Assembly (NCBI GenBank): GCA_018725345.1
Contig: QLUI01000071.1
Location: 1-7,862 of the forward strand
Origin: Bacillota bacterium
Lineage (GTDB): Bacteria; Bacillota; Dethiobacteria; Dethiobacterales; Dethiobacteraceae
DNA: 7,862 bases
Reading direction: 5' to 3'
Shown here: positions 4,946 to 7,862 of the stretch, in pieces
How positions within the stretch are numbered: position 1 is the first letter of the stretch
How the letters are laid out: each line of letters starts with the position of its first letter
Notes under the pieces: generated by a model
What the model saw: only the letters and a program-made list of their open reading frames with translations
Database searches by the model: none
Told to the model about the DNA's origin: nothing
Program-made: the position numbers and the translations under genes

Positions 4946-5943
4946 CATTTCGTTGCTACCCTCTGGTCGATTTCGCCGCCAAGCTGGTCCACAAACCTAC
5001 TTGATAAACACTGAACGGCCATTTGCACCGCATTGGTAATGGCTTTAGCCCTGGAACTGCCGTGACAGACAATGCTTACCCCCTGAGCCCCCAGGAGGGG
5101 CGCGCCACCGTATTCCTCATACTCTAATTTCCTTTTTATTGATTTAAACCCAGGCAGCATCAGGGCAGCCCCAAGGCGGGTGCGCACGGACCTTGCCATT
5201 TCCGCCTGGAGCATGCTAAACAATGACATGATTAAGCCTTCGCTAAATTTCAGGATACTGTTGCCTACAAAGCCGTCACAAACAATCACATCTGCCTCTC
5301 CGCTAGGAATATCTCTAGCCTCATAATTGCCGATAAAATTAATGGGTGCTGCTGCCAGCAGTTCGTAAGCGGCTTGGGTTAATTCATTCCCCTTGTTAAT
5401 TTCTGTGCCGATATTTAACAAGCCGATTTTCGGGTCACTTATTCCCATTACCCGGTTAGCATAGATGCCGCCCATTAAAGCAAACTGCAGAAGGTTTTGA
5501 GGTTTACAGTCCACATTGGCGCCCACATCAAGCATCAGTTTGCCTCCACGCAAAGCAGGAAGAACCATGGCTATAGCCGGCCGCTGGATGCCAGGGATCC
5601 GGCCCAGACCAAGCAGGGCGGCGCCCACCTGGGCTCCTGTGCTGCCGGCAGATACAAGCCCGCCGGCTTCCCCCTCTTTAACCAAACGGGTAGCCACTGT
5701 GATAGATGCGTCCTTTTTCTTTCTTAATGCAACAGCCGGATGTTCATCCATCCCGATTACTTCGCTGGCATGAACGATTGATAAATTATGTAGTTTGGGG
5801 TACTTGGCTAGTTCCGCTTCCACCTGTAATTCATTGCCTACCAGCAAGATATTTGCAATGCCCGAGCGGGCAGCCTCTACCGCGCCTTTAACGATTTCAC
5901 CAGGAGCATTATCACCGCCCATGGCGTCCACAGCAATTTTCAT
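4945..5943 (-). CDS. plsX: Phosphate acyltransferase PlsX
   Basis: A complete 332-residue PlsX, the peripheral membrane enzyme that converts acyl-ACP and inorganic phosphate to acyl-phosphate, the donor used by PlsY to acylate glycerol-3-phosphate in phospholipid synthesis. Family marks in order are MKIAVDAMGGDNAP at the start, GMDEHPAVALRKKKDAS (64-80), SAGSTGA (98-104), LDVGANVDCKP (138-148), GLLNIGTE (174-181), NYEARDIP (206-213), DVIVCDGFVGN (218-228) and YEEYGGAPLLG near 275-285. Length is normal for the family. A G-rich ribosome site (AAGGGGG, about 12 bases upstream) precedes ATG 5943. The gene lies downstream of a glycosyltransferase on the same strand, with a structured leader between. 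In most Firmicutes fabH and other fab genes follow plsX. Here the stop codon is immediately followed by the inverted-repeat element and then an unrelated radical SAM gene, so the usual operon is interrupted or rearranged. Confidence 0.97.
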   Translation of the reverse strand: MKIAVDAMGGDNAPGEIVKGAVEAARSGIANILLVGNELQVEAELAKYPKLHNLSIVHASEVIGMDEHPAVALRKKKDASITVATRLVKEGEAGGLVSAGSTGAQVGAALLGLGRIPGIQRPAIAMVLPALRGGKLMLDVGANVDCKPQNLLQFALMGGIYANRVMGISDPKIGLLNIGTEINKGNELTQAAYELLAAAPINFIGNYEARDIPSGEADVIVCDGFVGNSILKFSEGLIMSLFSMLQAEMARSVRTRLGAALMLPGFKSIKRKLEYEEYGGAPLLGAQGVSIVCHGSSRAKAITNAVQMAVQCLSSRFVDQLGGEIDQRVATK

Positions 5944-5972
5944 TAATCAATCATGCCCCCTTACTTACGCTT

Positions 5973-6043
5973 AGTTAAATCCGAGACAATAAATTGGCCC
6001 TTAAAGACCATTTCCTTTTCCCCCTTGGATTTAACTGGGTCTT
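5973..6043 (-). promoter_or_regulatory. Interlocking inverted repeats in the plsX leader (possible pseudoknot)
   Basis: AGTTAAATCC (5973-5982) is perfectly complementary to GGATTTAACT (6027-6036), ten pairs over a 44-base loop. A second pair, AAGACC (6004-6009) with GGTCTT (6038-6043), crosses the first: one arm is inside the loop and the other outside. If transcribed with plsX on the minus strand, the two helices would be alternatives or form a pseudoknot. No matching riboswitch class is recognised. A FapR-type operator was looked for and not seen. Confidence 0.4.
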
Positions 6044-6044
6044 G

Positions 6045-6077
6045 GCTTCAGTGGGGGATTGCTACCCCCGCTGAAGC
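6045..6077. terminator. Strong 13-bp hairpin upstream of plsX, terminator or attenuator candidate
   Basis: GCTTCAGTGGGGG (6045-6057) pairs with CCCCCGCTGAAGC (6065-6077) over a seven-base loop, with one T-G wobble in thirteen pairs. It sits 39 bases after the glycosyltransferase stop and before plsX. Neither strand has a run of T after the stem, so it is not a standard intrinsic terminator. It may protect the 3' end of the upstream message, pause polymerase or belong to the leader structure next to it. Confidence 0.5.
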
Positions 6078-6115
6078 TTAGAGCCAGTAATAATGAATGC
6101 CCTGGCCCTCAATTT

Positions 6116-7267
6116 CTATGCCTGCCTTTTTGCATGAATCCCGGACAGCATTCCAGTTATCACTGCAGTCGCATGTTTAGCAGCAAAGGGTTTTTTTATC
6201 TCCCGTGCCGAGCATCGCATTTTTTGCAGCTCTAAAGGATTTTTTAACAAATGAAAAATAACCTGAGGAATATGAGAAATATCTTCACAAAGGACAGCTG
6301 CTCCACGGTTTTGTAGGTATCGGGCATTAGCTGTTTCTTGCCCTGGGAAAGGTGGAATAATTACCATCGGCAGGTCACTTGCTATCGCCTCGCTGACGGT
6401 TAAGCCCCCAGATTTGCTCACAACAATTTCTGCCATTGCCATCCAGTCTGCCATATTTTTAACATATCCAGATACATAAAAAGGATGGTTAGCTCCGTGG
6501 GCAATAGGTGCCAGACGCTGTTGCAACCGAGAGTTCCTACCGGAAATGACAACACTTTGCAGGGAGGCCTTGTAAGACGCAACTTCTCTGCACAACTCCT
6601 CAATACCCCTGTTAACACCAAATGCTCCACAGCAGATTAGTAAAAGAGGAAGGCTCTGATCTAAACCATTGTTTTTCAAAAGTTCATTTCTATTCTTTTC
6701 CTGAGCAAAATCTAGGGAAATAGGAATACCGGTCACCTTGATTTTATCACCGGGTACTCCGCAGGCAGTCAGCTCATTTTTTACTTCAATAGCTGCAACC
6801 AAGTACAGATCTGTCAGCGGGTGGATCCATTGATTATTCACAATATAATCAGTTATTACCGTCACCAATTGGCCATAAAACTGCCCCTTACCCTTGAGAT
6901 CTCCTACAACCTGGGAAGGGGCCGGATAAAAAGAAACCACCACCTGAGGTTGAATAGCCCATAAAAGTTTTGCACACTTGTTCAAGCCTATCAGATTTAA
7001 TCCTTTTTGCAGGGAGGAATCATGGGGCAGCCTGTTTGCATAGTTGTAAAAAGACCCGTATAATTCCGGTCTGAACCTTATGGCAGCAAGGTATAAGGAG
7101 TTTGCAGATTCTGCCAGCCAAGGACTTATTTCCTTAAAAAAATCAAATGACGCTACTTTTACCTCAGGAAAAAAACGCTTAAAAGCATGTTCCACCGCCA
7201 TGCAAGCATGAATGTGCCCCCCTCCAAATGTGGCTGTCAGCAGTAAAACATCTGCCAAAGGTATCAC
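6116..7267 (-). CDS. UgtP/MGDG-synthase-type glycosyltransferase (GT28)
   Basis: A 383-residue member of the monogalactosyldiacylglycerol synthase/UgtP group of GT-B enzymes, which transfer a sugar from a UDP-sugar to diacylglycerol at the inner face of the membrane to make glycolipids. Visible marks are the N-terminal TATFGGGHIHAC loop (11-22), SFYPAPSQV (112-120) in the acceptor domain, TVITDY followed by W-I-H-P (136-150), GIPI at 180-183, the domain-linking loop CGAFG (213-217), and the donor-binding stretch SKSGGLTVSEAIA (284-296) with PPFPGQETAN (305-314). Length is typical. The only plausible start is GTG 7267, since the next Met falls after the glycine loop; an AGGGAGAAGAGGG purine tract precedes it. 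The partner plsX is downstream and a strong promoter upstream. Murein glycosyltransferase MurG is a relative, but the acceptor-domain motifs fit the lipid group better. Sugar and acceptor are inferred. Confidence 0.88.
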   Translation of the reverse strand: MIPLADVLLLTATFGGGHIHACMAVEHAFKRFFPEVKVASFDFFKEISPWLAESANSLYLAAIRFRPELYGSFYNYANRLPHDSSLQKGLNLIGLNKCAKLLWAIQPQVVVSFYPAPSQVVGDLKGKGQFYGQLVTVITDYIVNNQWIHPLTDLYLVAAIEVKNELTACGVPGDKIKVTGIPISLDFAQEKNRNELLKNNGLDQSLPLLLICCGAFGVNRGIEELCREVASYKASLQSVVISGRNSRLQQRLAPIAHGANHPFYVSGYVKNMADWMAMAEIVVSKSGGLTVSEAIASDLPMVIIPPFPGQETANARYLQNRGAAVLCEDISHIPQVIFHLLKNPLELQKMRCSAREIKKPFAAKHATAVITGMLSGIHAKRQA

Positions 7268-7277
7268 AAACCCTCTT

Positions 7278-7282
7278 CTCCC
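7278..7282 (-). promoter_or_regulatory. Ribosome binding site for the GTG start of the glycosyltransferase
   Basis: GGGAG on the minus strand ends ten bases before GTG 7267, within a longer purine-rich tract that also holds AGAGGG closer to the start. It supports the GTG as initiator. Confidence 0.5.
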
Positions 7283-7329
7283 TAATAAGTAAGCAAATCC
7301 ACAATTTCCCCAAATTCCCCGTTTATACT

Positions 7330-7358
7330 AATATAATTCTGCTGCCGGCCAATGTCAA
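7330..7358 (-). promoter_or_regulatory. Near-consensus sigma-A promoter for the glycosyltransferase-plsX unit
   Basis: On the minus strand a perfect TTGACA (7353-7358) is separated by exactly 17 bases from TATATT (7330-7335), one base off TATAAT. Initiation would be near 7323, giving a leader of about 55 bases to GTG 7267. It is the best promoter in the window. It argues that the open frame overlapping it on the same strand is not a gene. Confidence 0.75.
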
Positions 7359-7503
7359 GCAGGTTCTTGCGGTTTAACCCCCTAATTTTAGAGTCTATTC
7401 CCCTTATTCTCACGATTACACAGGATTTCAAAAAAACAACTAAAATCTTTTTCCATCCAACGTCAATATGGGTTGTATCTTCTAAAGTCGACCTGACCGC
7501 CAA
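7359..7503. other. Upstream region without a confident gene
   Basis: The minus strand is open here, in a 163-codon frame (7282-7773) whose final 73 codons (ending INGEFGEIVDLLTY) stop only 14 bases before the glycosyltransferase start. The frame crosses the promoter, the 18-bp inverted repeats and the antisense of the IS3 OrfA fragment, so as a whole it is not a gene. Only its last part could be a gene tail cut by the repeat element. Confidence 0.45.
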
Positions 7504-7614
7504 GCCTTGACCCACCGTGATTATTGATAGCGAGGGACGGGCGAGGGTGACGGTAGACGGTATAAACTTATACTGCCCTTCCCCGCCACGCATTTTATCA
7601 CGGTGGGTCAAGGC
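7504..7614. mobile_element. Small element bounded by 18-bp perfect inverted repeats
   Basis: GCCTTGACCCACCGTGAT at 7504-7521 is the exact reverse complement of ATCACGGTGGGTCAAGGC at 7597-7614. The 75 bases between have no gene but include a near-palindrome GTATAA/TTATAC (7560-7573). Length 111 bases and perfect ends are typical of a MITE or the collapsed ends of an insertion sequence. A very large stem-loop is the alternative reading. No target duplication was confirmed. It lies between the glycosyltransferase promoter region and the IS3 fragment. Confidence 0.65.
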
Positions 7615-7640
7615 CAAGCCGCAAGCGCTTGTCGTCCAGG

Positions 7641-7804
7641 TCAAAGCCAGAAAGACTAAGAAAGCTTGAAAGAGATAACCGGGAATTGCGGGAGGAAAAC
7701 GAAATCCTAAAAAAGGCGGCGGCTTACTTCGCGAAGAACCAGAAATAAAGCGGTTCGAATTTATCAAAGCCAATCGCCGTGATTATCGGGTGGCGAAAGT
7801 TTGA
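7641..7804 (+). pseudogene. IS3-family OrfA C-terminus and OrfB N-terminus (broken)
   Basis: The + strand frame reading KPERLRKLERDNRELREENE and then ILKKAAAYFAKNQK to the TAA at 7746-7748 is the leucine-zipper C-terminus of IS3-family OrfA, which mediates OrfA/OrfAB multimerisation. OrfB begins in the -1 frame as KRFEFIKANRRDYRVAKV, the expected start of its HTH-like region, then stops at TGA 7802-7804. The expected continuation (about MCxVLGVSRSGYY) is missing. Upstream of about 7641 the OrfA similarity fades, close to the inverted-repeat element, so both sides are truncated. It has the same orientation as the OrfB C-terminus at the other end of the window, but whether the two derive from one element type is unknown. 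Confidence 0.85.
7709..7715 (+). promoter_or_regulatory. A AAA AAG programmed -1 frameshift site of IS3 OrfAB
   Basis: The heptamer AAAAAAG lies in the OrfA frame as CTA AAA AAG, exactly the X XXY YYZ arrangement for tandem -1 slippage. The -1 frame after it is open through the OrfB start, so a shift would fuse OrfA to OrfB as in active IS3 elements. It encodes the LKK of the conserved EILKKAAAYFA motif. It is fossil here because OrfB ends at 7804. Confidence 0.8.
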
Positions 7805-7862
7805 AAACACTATGATTTAGGCGCTATCCCAAAAAAGGGCACAACAAAGTAGACCACTTAAA
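7805..7862. other. Unassigned end of window, possible second IS3-type end
   Basis: The sequence diverges from OrfB after about 7801. On the minus strand the terminal bases begin TTTAAGTGGTCTACTTTGTT, which resembles the segment that follows OrfB stops in many IS3 elements. A second IS3-type element oriented outward may therefore begin here, but the window ends before any coding sequence. Confidence 0.25.

Noticed and set aside
7282..7773. 163-codon minus-strand open frame upstream of the glycosyltransferase
   Set aside because: It overlaps a near-consensus promoter, both 18-bp inverted repeats and the antisense of the IS3 OrfA zipper, so as one gene it is not credible. Only its last ~73 codons could be a gene tail, and I recognise no family.
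1..7862. CRISPR array, tRNA or rRNA genes
   Set aside because: No regularly spaced direct repeats, tRNA-like cloverleaf with a T-loop, or rRNA-conserved stretch was seen on either strand.

Overview
The window looks like a chromosomal stretch from a Gram-positive, low-to-mid GC anaerobic Firmicute (Bacillota), possibly of the Peptococcaceae/Desulfotomaculum/Pelotomaculum kind. This is an inference. It rests on strong AGGAGG-type ribosome sites, sigma-A-like promoters, PlsX next to a UgtP/MGDG-synthase-type glycosyltransferase, a radical SAM enzyme with extra cysteines, an EtfB remnant and abundant decayed insertion sequences. No ribosomal or tRNA gene is present to fix the taxonomy.

Layout. 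Bases 1-1946, all on the + strand, are a graveyard of broken genes: the C-terminus of an IS3-family OrfB, a run of tandem stem-loops, an internally deleted IS481-like integrase, an unidentified open fragment, the first 18 codons of etfB with an intact ribosome site, a hydrophobic fragment, and the C-terminal two thirds of an IS91-like transposase. Bases 1986-4576 (- strand) hold a radical SAM/SPASM-like enzyme, then a winged-helix regulator with its own promoter, then a small coiled-coil phasin-like protein. Bases 4749-4945 are a non-autonomous element with 24-bp imperfect inverted ends that stops exactly at the plsX stop codon. Bases 4945-7267 (- strand) carry a UgtP-like glycosyltransferase followed by plsX, with a highly structured leader in between. 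A near-consensus promoter lies upstream of the glycosyltransferase. Bases 7504-7614 are a second small element with 18-bp perfect inverted ends. The window closes with an IS3 OrfA/OrfB junction that keeps a textbook -1 frameshift site but is broken soon after.

How the genes fit together. PlsX makes acyl-phosphate for phosphatidic acid synthesis, and the glycosyltransferase probably glycosylates the diacylglycerol derived from it, so the pair forms a membrane-lipid unit. The usual downstream partner of plsX (fabH and the rest of the fab cluster) is absent; the inverted-repeat element sits at that junction instead. The radical SAM gene, regulator and phasin-like gene form a second same-strand neighbourhood whose substrate and role cannot be told from sequence. 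Both window ends and the 5' quarter are mobile-element debris, so the two gene blocks look like islands surviving in a heavily transposed region.
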